Assembly (NCBI GenBank): GCA_037176885.1
Contig: JAWWNJ010000059.1
Span: 372,001-436,000, forward strand
Direction: 5' to 3'
Source of the DNA: Favolaschia claudopus
Lineage: Eukaryota > Basidiomycota > Agaricomycetes > Agaricales > Mycenaceae
Length of the DNA: 64,000 bases
Made by a program: the position numbers and the translations under genes. Below the pieces are notes generated by a model. It saw only the letters and a list, made by a program, of their open reading frames with translations, was not told where the DNA came from and made no database searches. Shown piece after piece: positions 33,901 through 44,754 of the stretch (within the stretch, counting starts at the first letter, position 1; the number at the start of each line of letters is the position of its first letter).

Positions 33901-36138
33901 CCGAATCCGAGGCTGGCCCTCATTCTGTATTCACCCAAATCAATGCTGACGGTCATCTGTGTCACAAGAAGGCGGTTATGCGAACACTGTTTGATATGAC
34001 CCATGATACGCACACCAGTCACGATCGTCTTCAACGCGTTCGAGGCTTTACTACCGGCGGAAAATCCTACCTGCGAGAAGACACTGTGTACGGCAAGAAA
34101 ACATCTCCGGCTACCCACTTCCAGCTCGGCAACCTTTTTGCAACTTTAATTTGCCACAACGGAACCCACCTTGGACTTGCTATCGCTAAATGCACTGTGA
34201 TCAAGCGCGGTCCATTAGGATCTAAATCACCCTCTGTTTCAGCCATTCCGAGGGCTGAATTGGATCTACCGTCATCCCCATACACAATTGCGGGCCAAAT
34301 TTACGATTTAATCCCAATTCCTTCAACATCAGGACCTTTGAAATGGGCATGGAATGGGAAGTTAGTTTCGCTTTCCTTGTTGAAGAAGAGAAAAGCGAAT
34401 GGATCTGGGAAGGAGGAGATCTCGCACCTGAAAAATTTACAGTTTTCCGTCCCGAGCTGCTTGATTGATCCTCTCCAAGACAAGGCAGAGGATTTCCTGA
34501 CAAGCGAGCTCCCAGTGTCTTCCGAACGTGATAAGACCTGGGTCTTCATGGACGCCGACCTTCTCGATTCCTGGTACAAGCTATGGAATCGATTGTTTGC
34601 GAGCCCCAGCCAGGTTCGTATGATAGTAGGATTGGGATCGGCGTGCCAAGTTCGTAGGATGTGATGGAAAAACTGCCAATTTCATAGGATTGCCTTTTAT
34701 TACAGCATCTTTTGCCATATTGAGCCCCTATAGCACGCGTAACAAATGCAAAGGTCAGCTTCAAGCCATCAGAGAGTTAGAGCACAAAAAACTCCGGCAC
34801 TCGACGGTGCCCGCACGGAACAGAGACTGCCGAAGGCCAAAACAACCTCATGCCGAGGAGTTAGGGCAAGCGAGCGCGCCCTAACTCCGGAAATAAACAG
34901 TGTAATACCGCCCCGACAGGTTAGGATTAGGGTGAAAGACATAGTGATCCGCGCGAACGAGGCTTTAGAGTGCCGATATGAGCGGCACGGTTCGGGGGAC
35001 CCCCCGAGCGCAGCGAGGGAGGGGAGGGCCGCGAATGATCGGTCCCCTTCGCGCAAACTACGGAACAAGTAATGCCGCAGTGCCGAATCTGGCTGCACAG
35101 TTCAATTTCCCACTGATCAATGTACTTGGTATTCTAAATCAGTCAATCCTACGAAATTTGCAGTTTTCTCATCAAATCCTACGAACTTGGCACGCTGCTC
35201 TCAATCCTACTATCATACGAACTTGGTATATACTCATTGTTTGCCGATGGCGATCTCCATGACAAGTTCCCCACCTTTACGGGCATCTCCGAAGGTAGTT
35301 TCCCGTATAGTGTTCCGCCCTCCGCAGGTGAGCTGATAAATTCTGAATGGATTATCCTTTTTACACCTATATAGCATGCAGAAGCATTATTTATTCCGCC
35401 CCAATAGCCGGGACGGTCATCGAGCAGTCAAATCTCACTCGTCATACCTACCGCGTGTGTCAACAGCCGGTCAAGGGTACAGATCGTCAGATACACGTCG
35501 GACGCCATATCTTGAAGGCCATTTGCGGGGTTCCGGACACTTCTGTTAAGTTTCCAGTAAGTTTTTGCTTCGCATTCTTTGCTACAAATTGAAGGTAAAC
35601 TCTTTTCCAGGTTTCAAATGCATATCCCTGTGGTATGTGTGGGGGGCCGACCAACAATGGGGCTTGTAAGGTAGAGATCAAGAGCGGAAAGGCGCTTTCG
35701 ACGTGCCCCTCAGCCTATTCCTTCATGGTCGTGCCCGCCTCGAAATTTCACAAAGGGCGGCCATGCACAAATGTGCCCGTTGTTTGCGCCCTAAATTGCG
35801 GTGAGACCCATTGGAAATACAACTTCAAAAAGCACCTGGAGGAGCGCCATCCTTCCTGGGAACAGATTGCTTCACCCGCCTTCTTAGCTCTCCTTGAAAT
35901 TTCTCATGCCGAGCAGACTGCACTTGACATACCTGTCGCCAAGTACCTCGAGTTGCTTCCGCGGCCTGCGGTTCTGATTCCTTCAACACCAACACGCAAC
36001 ATTGTGGGTCGAAAGCGCCCGGCTTCGTGTACGCCTCGAAGCCGTTTGGCTAAAGAAAACGCAGCTACAACCCCAACTCGACGCGCATCCAAAGCTCCGA
36101 AGGGTTTCCGTGACATTTCTCTAACATTCTCCCAATAA
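30927..36138 (+). pseudogene. Zinc-finger DDE transposase (P-like), split by a MITE
   Basis: Predicted RNase H-fold transposase. Introns at 31257-31332, 31763-31812, 32819-32873, 35328-35374 and 35557-35610 join exons in phase. The N-terminus has a C2H2-like motif, CPYCFKVMGAG...LRTH. The core has LSFDEVASDPRLDYMAG (candidate first Asp), LLSVASDGAAGRRA (second Asp) and DDVLESLFGRSRMIGGHSPN (candidate Glu). That pattern resembles P-element/THAP9 transposases, though the superfamily is unproven. The C-terminus has a second Cys/His cluster, CALNCGETHWKYNFKKHLEE. Damage: frame slips near 31690 and 33146, a TGA at 33573-33575 where Arg fits (VDHL-R-PAHFQ), and a 635-bp insertion at 34601-35235. 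Removing the insertion and one target copy rejoins LWNRLFA to DGDLHDKF in frame. No clean ATG is visible upstream of the zinc finger. Confidence 0.72.
34601..35235. mobile_element. 635-bp MULE-like MITE inside the transposase gene
   Basis: The direct repeat ATTGTTTGC occurs at 34592-34600 and 35236-35244, a 9-bp target duplication typical of Mutator-like elements. The termini are inverted for about 85 bp: GAG, seven variable bases, then CCA(A/G)GTTCGTATGATAG and GCGTGCCAAGTTCGTAGGAT. It has no coding capacity. Confidence 0.9.
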
Positions 36139-36936
36139 TGTTTGTATTTAGGCAATGTACATCTACTTACTACCCTATGTCTGCCATTATAATTACAAGG
36201 ATGCGAGCCATACGACGCCGTCGACGCGTACGACTGCCATATCCAGAAAAGGGAATTGCGTAACCTGTCCATCACTCCATCAACAGGCCACGCGAGATCA
36301 TTCGTATGCCCGATCCCCCGATCTGGCACCTCTTGCGTACGGTACCTCGGACTCCTCGGCCGGTACAGTGCCGGACAACGAAAGTCGACAATGATGATTG
36401 CCGAAGAACACAAATTTTTGGCATAAATCTGAGCTCAGAATCAGACTCAGCACCCTCAAAAAACGTCCAAAAACCCACCTCCGAAGTTTTTCCCACGACA
36501 TTTTAGCTGCGGCCAAATTTTTGAGCCAAAAAATCAAATTTGTGTGTACCCATTTCAATTTTTTTTCCCTTTATGAGGTAATTCCAGCCGTTCTTCATTG
36601 CCGTCACAAACATTTCTGACGAAGCATCCCTTTTTCCTGCGTCTGGCCATATTTATAGCCTGATTCTCTTCTATTATTTTCTCATTCCTTCTCTCTCCTG
36701 CCTCCTCTTCATTCTCGTCGTCAATATACCTTTCTCCATGGTGAGTCTACTGCTCTAGTCGCTTGCTTTATTTCCAGCCCCTCACTACATTGTCAGGCGA
36801 TGTTTTCTTGGTCGTCCCTCGGGCCTTGCCGCAGCCCCGACTGCTCCATGACCTCCAGGCGAGCCGTTATCAAAGACTGCAAAGTCGAGTCCCAAGCTTG
36901 TCTCATTCACGATTTGATAGCGCAAATTAGATACTG
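36139..36936. other. No gene; contains a dispersed repeat
   Basis: There is no supported ORF. The 36423-36556 repeat (listed separately) lies here. ACACAAATTTTTGG near 36408 and AAATTTGTGT near 36537 are inverted, so this copy may be a small MITE. Confidence 0.4.
36423..36556 (+). repeat. Dispersed ~135-bp repeat, copy 2
   Basis: It matches 24838-24973 along its full length. Confidence 0.75.
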
Positions 36937-37762
36937 ATGTCATCAAATAGCTATACACGTTCTGGAGAACCTTTGTTCTACCTATCTGAATCGGAGGAGT
37001 CTTCCGAGACGCAATCGTCGGGCTCCTCCGAGACTGAGACCGACGACGACGGGAGCGATGCTATGGACACCGACAACGACCCTTCTTTGTATGAATTCGA
37101 TCCAAGTACGTCCCGTCTTTTGCATTAGCTAACTGCTTACTCAAATCTTTCCTTCCTTGTTGCTGTTTTAGCGGATAGCGATCGCGAGCAATTCCACAAG
37201 CCCGATCCGTTCCCTCCTCGCGAGAAATTTCCGTACCCCGAGGCTCACACGCAACGCGAGTAGCCATTCAATAGTCCCCGGGCGTCCAGCCCCCCTACTG
37301 CCTCGTCTAGCGGTTCGAGCGGTGGCCCCCAGCCTTCTCCCAGTCGCCCACAACCGGAACTCACCTACCGAGGTTCAACATCTCATGCGTCAAACACTGT
37401 TCCAACCCCGCCGCCACCACCTTCCACCGGCAGAACCCTCATCAAACCCGAACCTTGACTCTATCTGGCGACTGAACGCAACACGCTGGATGTCGGAAAT
37501 TCTTACCCGCCTTCCACGCCCTGTCCCTGAACGTCGCCGGACCTGGATTGAGATCCTGAACTCTATCGGTGGGAATCCTCGCAAGTACTGGCTCAAGGTC
37601 TCAATGGTGCGCAAAATTGATACAACTCTTCTCTCGGTTTTTCTTACACGTAAATAGATTTACCACCCCGACAAAAACGCCGACATGCCGCAAGAATGGC
37701 GGGATATTTGTGATGCGATTACAAAAGGCCTCAACAGTAAATTTTCCGAATTTCCTCAGTAG
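36937..37762 (+). pseudogene. Acidic protein with C-terminal J-domain-like motif, broken
   Basis: Three exons (36937-37105, 37172-37606, 37658-37762) are joined by 66- and 51-nt introns. The N-terminus is Ser/Glu/Asp-rich (SESEESSETQSSGSSETETD), the middle is proline/serine-rich, and the C-terminus reads WIEILNSIGG...YWLKVSM, then IYHPDKNADMPQEWRDICDA. HPD followed by KN is the hallmark of DnaJ-type J domains, which stimulate Hsp70 ATPase. A TAG at 37261-37263 interrupts the middle where Gln would fit, and the frame changes near 37450. I do not know whether this is a host gene or a transposon passenger. Its position directly before an integrase-type N-terminus favours the latter. Confidence 0.5.
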
Positions 37763-37995
37763 AATTAGATACCGCGTCGTCGCGTACATAATCTATGTCG
37801 CCTTAATCTAGGTAATAGATGTCATGGTCTTCGGGCTGAAGCCTCGTCCCACTGAAATTCTGTTTGCCTGTCCGAGTCTTTGTTTATAATTCTGAAGCGT
37901 CGTCTGTGCTGAGATTCTGTTTGGTGCCGTTGTTTGTGATTGCGGACGTTACCAGATACATTGCACCATCCCTATCTTTCTTCATCACCACCACG

Positions 37996-38388
37996 ATGCC
38001 TCGCCCCGATCGCGACGATCCTGTTCACGATTTTCTCGCCCACGCTCAGCGAATTATGCAAGATGCTCGCCTCGTCGTTGAAGCCCTCCCGAATGCCGAG
38101 GTTTTCGCGGCCGAACGTTCACTGCGGCAGCTTCACGGCGTCCATATTGTGCTCCTAAATCTCGATGATCCTCGGCTTTCTCAGGAAGAAATAGATGGAC
38201 TCATTGAGCTTGTGCTCGGTATTGGCTCCTCCTTGGAAACATTCGTGAACAGTCCTCCTCCTCCTCATAACATCGGCACTGCGACGGTTCCGCCTTCTGG
38301 CCCTGGGCGACCGCGCTATGCACTCAATTTGGATCGAGCGCTCGAACTACATACAGTTGCGGCAAAATCAAATGTCCCTACCATCTGA
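37996..38388 (+). pseudogene. Integrase-type transposon ORF, N-terminal fragment
   Basis: It starts MPRPDRDDPVHDFLAHAQRI and runs to GRPRYALNLDRALELHTVAA, after which similarity to what I recall of basidiomycete integrase-core (DDE) transposon proteins stops. Those proteins continue with a helix-turn-helix and a DDE core, both absent here. The remaining residues to the stop at 38388 look unrelated, so the gene is truncated. Confidence 0.45.
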
Positions 38389-38560
38389 AGATCCTTCTCA
38401 GACTTGTCCAGAAATGTGACATAACCGCCACCAAAGCGCGCTGTACGAGAGGGACAGTCAAATAGCTCAGCTTCGGTCAGGAACGGCGAGAGCCCTGGTC
38501 CAAAAAGTCACCGCCGGAACGAATAGATGAACTGGTCAACTCACCAGCGAGGAAGAAGTT

Positions 38561-39434
38561 TCAATCACTGTATAAACTCCGATGCCAAAAAAGACGTCGT
38601 CTACCGAGCATCCAGGTCGCCAAAGCAGATGGGAAGTCCCAGGAAGGACTACGGAAGTCGGATGCAGCAGCGGGAAGTTCGTCGCGTGAACATGCCCAAG
38701 TAGGCTGTGTATTGGTGTCAAAACCGATGTCTGTTGCAAACGTAATTCCTTACCTGAAAGACAAGGTCGTGACTATGGAAGGCTAGGACATGGTCCTTGA
38801 ATACGAGGGCCATTCCGACACAAAATTTGCGCAGCTAGAGCGAAGATTGAGTCTATGAAAGTGATGAACAAGACCATATTTACCTCTTTATTCACCACCT
38901 TAATCGATGATTCGTATGCGGCCCGAGACATCGGATGCGTCGAAGTGTGGGTCAAGAATTGAATCTGAAAGCAATGGGAAGGAAGACAAGAAGAAAAGAG
39001 AGACGAAATACCATTAAGAACAGACCCCCTAGATTCAAGATTATCCCTCTATAAGTGTATTCCATCCCGACCACAGCCAACTCCCCGAGACGATTTGTAG
39101 CCTTCTTCTTCCCAGTGGTGCGCCACATGGACGGGTAGACAGAGCCCTGAGACTTGTTGGTGCCGCGCTTGGCCGTGCACGAGGAGTCGATGGCATAGGG
39201 AAGGCCTTGATGAGCGGGATGAGACTTTGGGAACCGTTTCTGCTCCTTCTCCGTGGCGTCGATGTCGATCCGTTCGAGCGGTAAAGCACCATCTTTGACG
39301 AGAATAGGCCCAAAGTATCCGTCACAGATAATGAATGAGCATTTGGCTTCTCTGGCCTCGGGCATTCGACGACGAGCAGCGGCGACGATGAAGAGAGCAA
39401 CAAACATCACGTCAGCTCTCTTGACCGGAACCAT
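38561..39434 (-). CDS. Unrecognised spliced gene, four exons
   Basis: Minus-strand segments 39434-39012, 38964-38884, 38834-38754 and 38704-38561 join through introns with GTATTT, GTAAAT and GTAAGG donors and CAG/TAG acceptors. All are phase 0, giving about 242 residues. The protein has a hydrophobic N-terminal stretch (ADVMFVALFIVAAA), a central ICDGYFGPILVKDG and ALPLERIDIDA, a Cys/Lys-rich segment, and a C-terminal VVNKELRKFCVGMALVFKDH. I do not recognise the family. The open frame continues upstream of the ATG into the start of the LINE ORF1 at 39474, so the 5' end may have been lost when the LINE inserted. Confidence 0.35.
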
Positions 39435-39473
39435 CACCGTCACGACATTTCCCACGACCAAAAATTTTGCTGG

Positions 39474-41252
39474 ATGCAAGGCGAGCGTGCCCCTCCTCGC
39501 CCTCCAGCAACGGGCCTTCCGCGCCCAAGGTCACCGGACTCCCCTCCCCGTCCTATGCAGAAGTCTCGAGACGATTCCGTTACCAAGTCCCCACATTCGT
39601 CCCGCGTAATCAAGAAAAGCCGAGCCGATGGTCCCGACGCAACACCCGCCACCATCTCCAGCATCACCGCGACCACTATACCAGTCCATCCCACCCCTCG
39701 CCACGACCACGCCCCCAACGCAGCGCCCCCGCGGGCCGCCGTCCCTCAGTCCCACACAACAATTGACATCCTGTCCACCAAGCTCAGAAAGGAAGCAACG
39801 GCTTTACTGGAGACACTCCGTGAATTCCAACGATGCATACCTGATAACGAGGGGGTTCCCGAATGTACAGCGGACAACATTTTGGCCATCCTCCCTCTGG
39901 TTATTGACATCACTGAAACTTTCGAACCTTTTACAACGCCGTACAAGCAGGGCGTCTGAGACGATGATTCCAGCATGGAACCCGCCGTGGCTCCTGTTAG
40001 TCCACACAGCCCAACCACATTTGCAGAGGCCGTCAAGGCCGAACCTCCGCACCCTCATACCTCCAAGCCGAAGCGCCCCCCCTCCCGTCCCGCTCCCAAA
40101 CGGAGCCCAACGGTGTCGCCCAAACCGTCGATTCCATCCACTCGGTTGATCATTGACCTGTCTGACACCCGCTGCACGAAGAAACCTCACCCCGATTCAC
40201 TATGCAGGGCTATCAACGGCGTTCTGGACGGTCGGCTAGCAGTTAGCGCTACCTCCATGTCCCAAAGTGGCAACCTCGTTCTCCACGCAACTGCGCCGGC
40301 TTGCTCAGCCCAGGCGCTCGCAGCGCACCGCTCGCTGCTATGGAGGACCATCGCTCCACTTCTGGGTTGCGCCCCCGATGCTGAAGCACCCATTTGCCCC
40401 GCAGACCCATGGCACGAGGTGGTTTTCCACCGAGTGCCAATCTTGGAGGAGGGAGGGCTTCCCCACTCTCGCGATTTTGTGCGCGAGTTGGCGAAGCGCA
40501 ACCAACTTCCAGGGGCACAGTATCGAATTGGTAATGTCCGTTTTCTTCACAAGCGGGATAGCTAGTCTGTAACTTACCGCGCCACCGGCCCTAGGAGGGT
40601 CGCCTTATTATATAATCATCTCGTTTGGCAATTTGTTCCCACGACACTTCCTCGCCCTTTTTACCGCATCGTTGCTCATTTTTTTATAGTTTTGGTGGTA
40701 AGATGTATTTTAAGCTATCTCTTTACACTCTCCGGAGGTCATACTCCTCAGAATTCCCGTAGGTAGTCAAAATGCGACCCACCGTGAGGTTGGCCGCCTT
40801 TGGCCGCCGGCCAACGCATCAAACCGCAACTCACCCATTTCGACAGCTCTCCACTTGCGTCAAGTTGTCAAAATGCTTCGTTGAGACGTCTTGTAAGGAT
40901 GGCGCCTGAAATACGCGCAAAAACGCGTCGAAAATTGGGTAAGTGAATGCGAGAAATTCAAGATTACATAATAAGCGGACCCTCCTGTCAATGCACCGTG
41001 GGAAGCGACAGACTAATATATAACAACCGCAGGCACGAGGACCTTTTGTTGATATTGTCTGTTTATAAGAGACTACGGGATAGCATCCCCCAGTCGGAAG
41101 TGTCTGTCCGCGTGGACTTCATCGCGGCGGAGGACGCGCGTCGCTTCTTACGTGACGGCATCTTCCTCTATGAAGCACATTGTCGGGCCACTCCGTACAA
41201 AGCTCGGGCTTCAAGCGGACGGCGCCCCCCGAGGTGTGACGGGTCTATATAA
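39474..41252 (+). pseudogene. Tad-like LINE ORF1, split by an insertion
   Basis: This is a nucleic-acid-binding ORF1 protein of a non-LTR retrotransposon, by recall of basidiomycete Tad-type elements. The Arg/Pro/Ser-rich N-terminus is followed by a helical stretch (LSTKLRKEATALLETLREF), then TTFAEAVKAEPPHP, and an RRM-like core including TRLIIDLSDTRC, GNLVLHATAPACSAQ and PWHEVVFHRVPI. After the insertion at 40563-41075 the frame resumes with VSVRVDFIAAEDARRFLRDG and AHCRATPYK. A TGA at 39957-39959 sits in the same frame between YKQGV and DDDSSMEP, where Arg (CGA) would restore reading. No ORF2 follows. Confidence 0.68.
40563..41075. mobile_element. 513-bp insertion with 9-bp target duplication
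   Basis: CGGGATAGC is duplicated at 40554-40562 and 41076-41084. The element begins TAGTCTGT and ends AGAGACTA, an 8-bp near-inverted terminus. Excision with one target copy restores the ORF1 frame exactly (LHKRDS joined to IPQSEVSV). The 9-bp duplication suggests a Mutator-like mechanism, although the terminal repeats are short. Confidence 0.75.
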
Positions 41253-41830
41253 TATTTACTTACTTACACGCTTGCTACCTTATATTCCGCATGTATATAT
41301 TACATAATATTATCTAGCTTAACCAACACACTCATGTACGGTTAAGAGCGATCTCAACGAGCGGCGGCGCTACCGCCGAAGACTACAATCCAGGACCCGT
41401 TGCTAGCCTGAGCATGCGTATAACTGCTCCATGGCCCCGGTGTTGCGGGGGCTCCTGTCCAGGATCATACGACCCCTAGTCGATGGGTTACAACGGCTGA
41501 CGAGACACGACTAACGACCTTCAGCGCCTAGCGCGCTTGCTTACTCTTCTTCCCTAGCTCCCAAGAAGCTACGGATTCCGACTCGCATCACAATGGAGCC
41601 CACCGCGAGGGCTTCCGGGATAGGGAAGGAATTCGGAGTTTCACTCAGCGCTGCGAGCCGTCTAGGCTCGCGTAGCTGCTAACGAGTGAAGCTTCCTAGT
41701 ATGTATGTCTTGTGGTCTCATTTGGAGCTGGACGCTGGAAGTGGGCTGGAAGGATTGGGGGGCGCGGGGCCGCCTATAGTGATGCGCTGGCGCATTGATT
41801 TTATTGGAGTAACATCCGTCTTCCAGCTCA
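41253..41830. other. No gene; possible LINE-related tail
   Basis: There is no ORF of note. The sequence is moderately GC-rich with several short palindromes and could be decayed LINE sequence, but I see no ORF2 motif or poly-A signature. Confidence 0.35.
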
Positions 41831-42876
41831 TATATATCTACTGGCTAGGTACCACCTCGCGCGAGTCGCGCGGATTCTCTGGCTCGTTTGAGGCGTGCGC
41901 GAGCGCCGCCAACCACGTCGACGGGCGTGCCGTAGCACGATGCCAACGGTCTCACGCCGTGACGTGGCGACCATCTCTTCTCCACCACCATCTCCGACGC
42001 AGGCGATGGCCACCGAGCGCTGCCTTCAGGCTTAGCTGCTGGTGGTCTCCGTCTTGAAGTGCTTCGCCAAATTCCTGAAACCTTCAAGAACTCTCTTCCA
42101 GGTGGACGAAGATTCTCCGCGCCATGCGCGGCTGGCTATATCTTTCTGGTCGTCTCCAGCTTGAAGATTTAATAACGGGGTGCCGGCCTCTCATATGATT
42201 TCATCAAGCCTTCGTTCGTATATTCAATTGGGACGACTCAGGACAATGCAAACCACCAAGCGCTGCCTTGGGCTTAGCTGCTGGTGGTCTTTGTTACCTT
42301 CGTGTGGGGGGCCGGCGTATTCTCTACTTCCTCTTCAAGACCTCCTCCGATGGACGAAGAACTTGTCGATACCATCGACGATTCTTTCGACGTACATCAC
42401 CGAGCGCTGCCTCTGAGGCTTAGCTGCTGGTGATCCGTGTCTTGAAGGCTTTTGCATAGCCGACTTCTCTTCTCTGTCTTCAAGACCTTTCTCCCTTCAA
42501 GGTCGCTTTCCGGTGGTGAAAGACTCTTTGCGCCGGACGCGGTTGGATATTCTGCCAGTTAACACAAGACCTCTTTCGGGTGGACGACGAAGCTTTGCGC
42601 TGTGCTTGCCGGGCTACTCTTTCTGGTCGTCTTGCCCTCAAGATTTCGATAATGGGGGGCCGGTCTCCCTCTCTTCATCTCTCTTCAATGTCCCAGCCAC
42701 ATTGACGAGATTCCTCGCACTACGCGCAGTTCGCGATTTCTTTTGGGCTGTACTCGTCTTGCAAATTCCGAGAGCGAGGGGCTTTAATAACTTACCCCCT
42801 CTTCAAGATTCTGCTTGTACCAATGACCACCGAGCGCTGAGAAGCGGCTGCTGGTGCGCAGAAGATTCCGTGGAAT

Positions 42877-42919
<43 letters not shown>

Positions 42920-43830
42920 CTAGCGATGAAGTGGGTTGACAGATTGGGAAGGATCCAGGCTGGAGGAAACATGGTACACGACGGTTCACGCGCTTCGCTT
43001 GCGCTGCGTTCGCTGTTTCCTATCTATGGAATGAATACTCGTTGAACCACGAATTCACTGAAGTCCGAGGAAGCGCTGACGCCTTGTCGTCTAGCTGCAT
43101 GCTTCGGATGTTCATATCGACCTTGTCTCCACTCAATTCTTGTCATACCCCCTCAATCTGCCTCGTCGCATCTCGAGGATTGTTCAAGGCTACAGCGCGT
43201 ATTTGAAAGACCACTAAGTGATCTTGCGGATGCATAGGGCCTTCGCCTGAACGCTTCACAAGTGGGGGGCAGACGTTAAATCCAGGGCGGTGCCCTGCTG
43301 AAGGGTTCAAATATCGCGTTACTACCTTCTTGAGCACGATTCGCGCGTACTTCGCTACCCATACCGACACACGCGACAAATCCGAAGCGGGACTTGTACG
43401 TTTGGGGGCCAACCCTCTTCCTTCATTCTCACTCGCTGCCGCGGGTGATAACACGCGCGGATATGTGGTCGACGCAATCTAAACGACACGTTCGACGCAG
43501 CCATCAAGCTCTGTCGCCGTCGCGACTGCTTATGCCCGTTTTGCGTGAAGACTGTCACGGTTGAGATGGGGAGCCGAGGTTCAATGAGCGGTCAAAATGA
43601 GCGTAGTGCCGACGCTTCGCCACTGGCTGCGCACTCACAAGCTACTTTGCTTCGGAACGACATGCCGTTTGCCTCGGTCTCTGAGCTTCGTTGACACTGG
43701 GGGGGCGTCTTTTAGTATTCGTCAATATATTCTTCTCCTGCCATTCTTCACCGAGCGCCGCCTCAGGCTTGGCTGCTGGTCGAAGTGGTGTGCAATTTTC
43801 GACGATGGGGGGGGCCCATTTAATGAGCTG
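41830..43830 (+). repeat. Degenerate array of ~35-bp hairpin modules and longer repeats
   Basis: A CACCGAGCGCTGCCT...AGGCTTAGCTGCTGGTG module occurs five times (42011, 42253, 42398, 42828, 43749). Each copy can fold as CACC/GGTG, AGC/GCT and, in the better copies, GCCT/AGGC. A longer shared segment around 42098-42190 and 42578-42670 (GGTGGACGA, TTTCTGGTCGTC, GGCCGGNCTC) shows an older duplication of roughly 480 bp. There is no coding capacity. Confidence 0.65.
42877..42919 (+). repeat. 43-nt poly-G tract
   Basis: This is an uninterrupted run of 43 G. Frames through it give artificial poly-Gly/poly-Pro ORFs on the two strands. The exact length is likely to be unreliable in any assembly. Confidence 0.9.
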
Positions 43831-44754
43831 TAGTGGTTGAGAGGATGTGGGGGTCGGATGACGATGCAGCTCAACTCTTCTCAAAAGTCACACCCCATTC
43901 AGTCTATAATATTGTTTGGAACAACGGGTACGAGGATACAGAACGCAGCACGAATTCCTCGTCAACCAGTTTCTCGATGTATCCGTCGTTCCGTCAAACC
44001 ATCAGGTAACGCGACTAGAACATCTCGGTCCTTCTTCGAGAGCCTCTCGTCTTCAAAAAGCTCGAATATACCTTGTTTCCGTCTTCACGCAGCGCACCAC
44101 CGGTTAACGTGCTGATGATTGGGATGTTCTGTTTGCTATTGCGAACGGGCTTCTTACTCTTCAACCCCGAAGGGCTTCGCTAGCTCACCCTTTCTACCTG
44201 GGACGAAGATAGTCCAGTGTTTACCGCGGGGGTCTGACCGTGTAACTGAAGTATTATGTAATATCATGTAAGCAGAGTTCGAGTCGCGTCGATCTCCTCT
44301 CGAAAACGCGACTTCCGTGAGATTTTTGTGGGAGACTCACTCGTTATGCTTCACTCCCCGGGATTCTAGAACACCGGAAATCCGAACCAAATCCGAACTC
44401 GACAACTTTCAGAATTTTGCAGCAAAAATGATTTCATTCTCGTCTCTCTCGACAGCAGATCCCTTCCATTGCGAATAACCTCCCCGTCCTCCATTCGATC
44501 TGTCAACACATATGCCTACAAACCCTTACCTCTGTCTCTGCTGTCTTTGGATTGCTCGGGAGCGCCATCACTACTTCAATCAACACGACACCATTAACTT
44601 GAAAAATACAGCCTCAAGTTTCTCATTCACTCTCTGCTGTTTCCCTTCCAATTCAAACACGCCCAACCTTGCTCAGATCTCCCCCAACTCTTTCCTTCCC
44701 CGGATCTTCTGGTTTCGTCTCGAGAATGTCACGCTCTACCACCCTGATCAACAT
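43831..44754. other. No gene recognised
   Basis: Short ORFs only. None has a motif I can support. Confidence 0.4.

Noticed and set aside
41686..42057. ORFs in the hairpin-module region as genes
   Set aside because: They run across the repeated modules in changing frames, as expected for chance ORFs in GC-rich repeats.
42784..43045. Poly-proline and poly-glycine ORFs on both strands
   Set aside because: They are translations of the 43-nt G run and have no other support.
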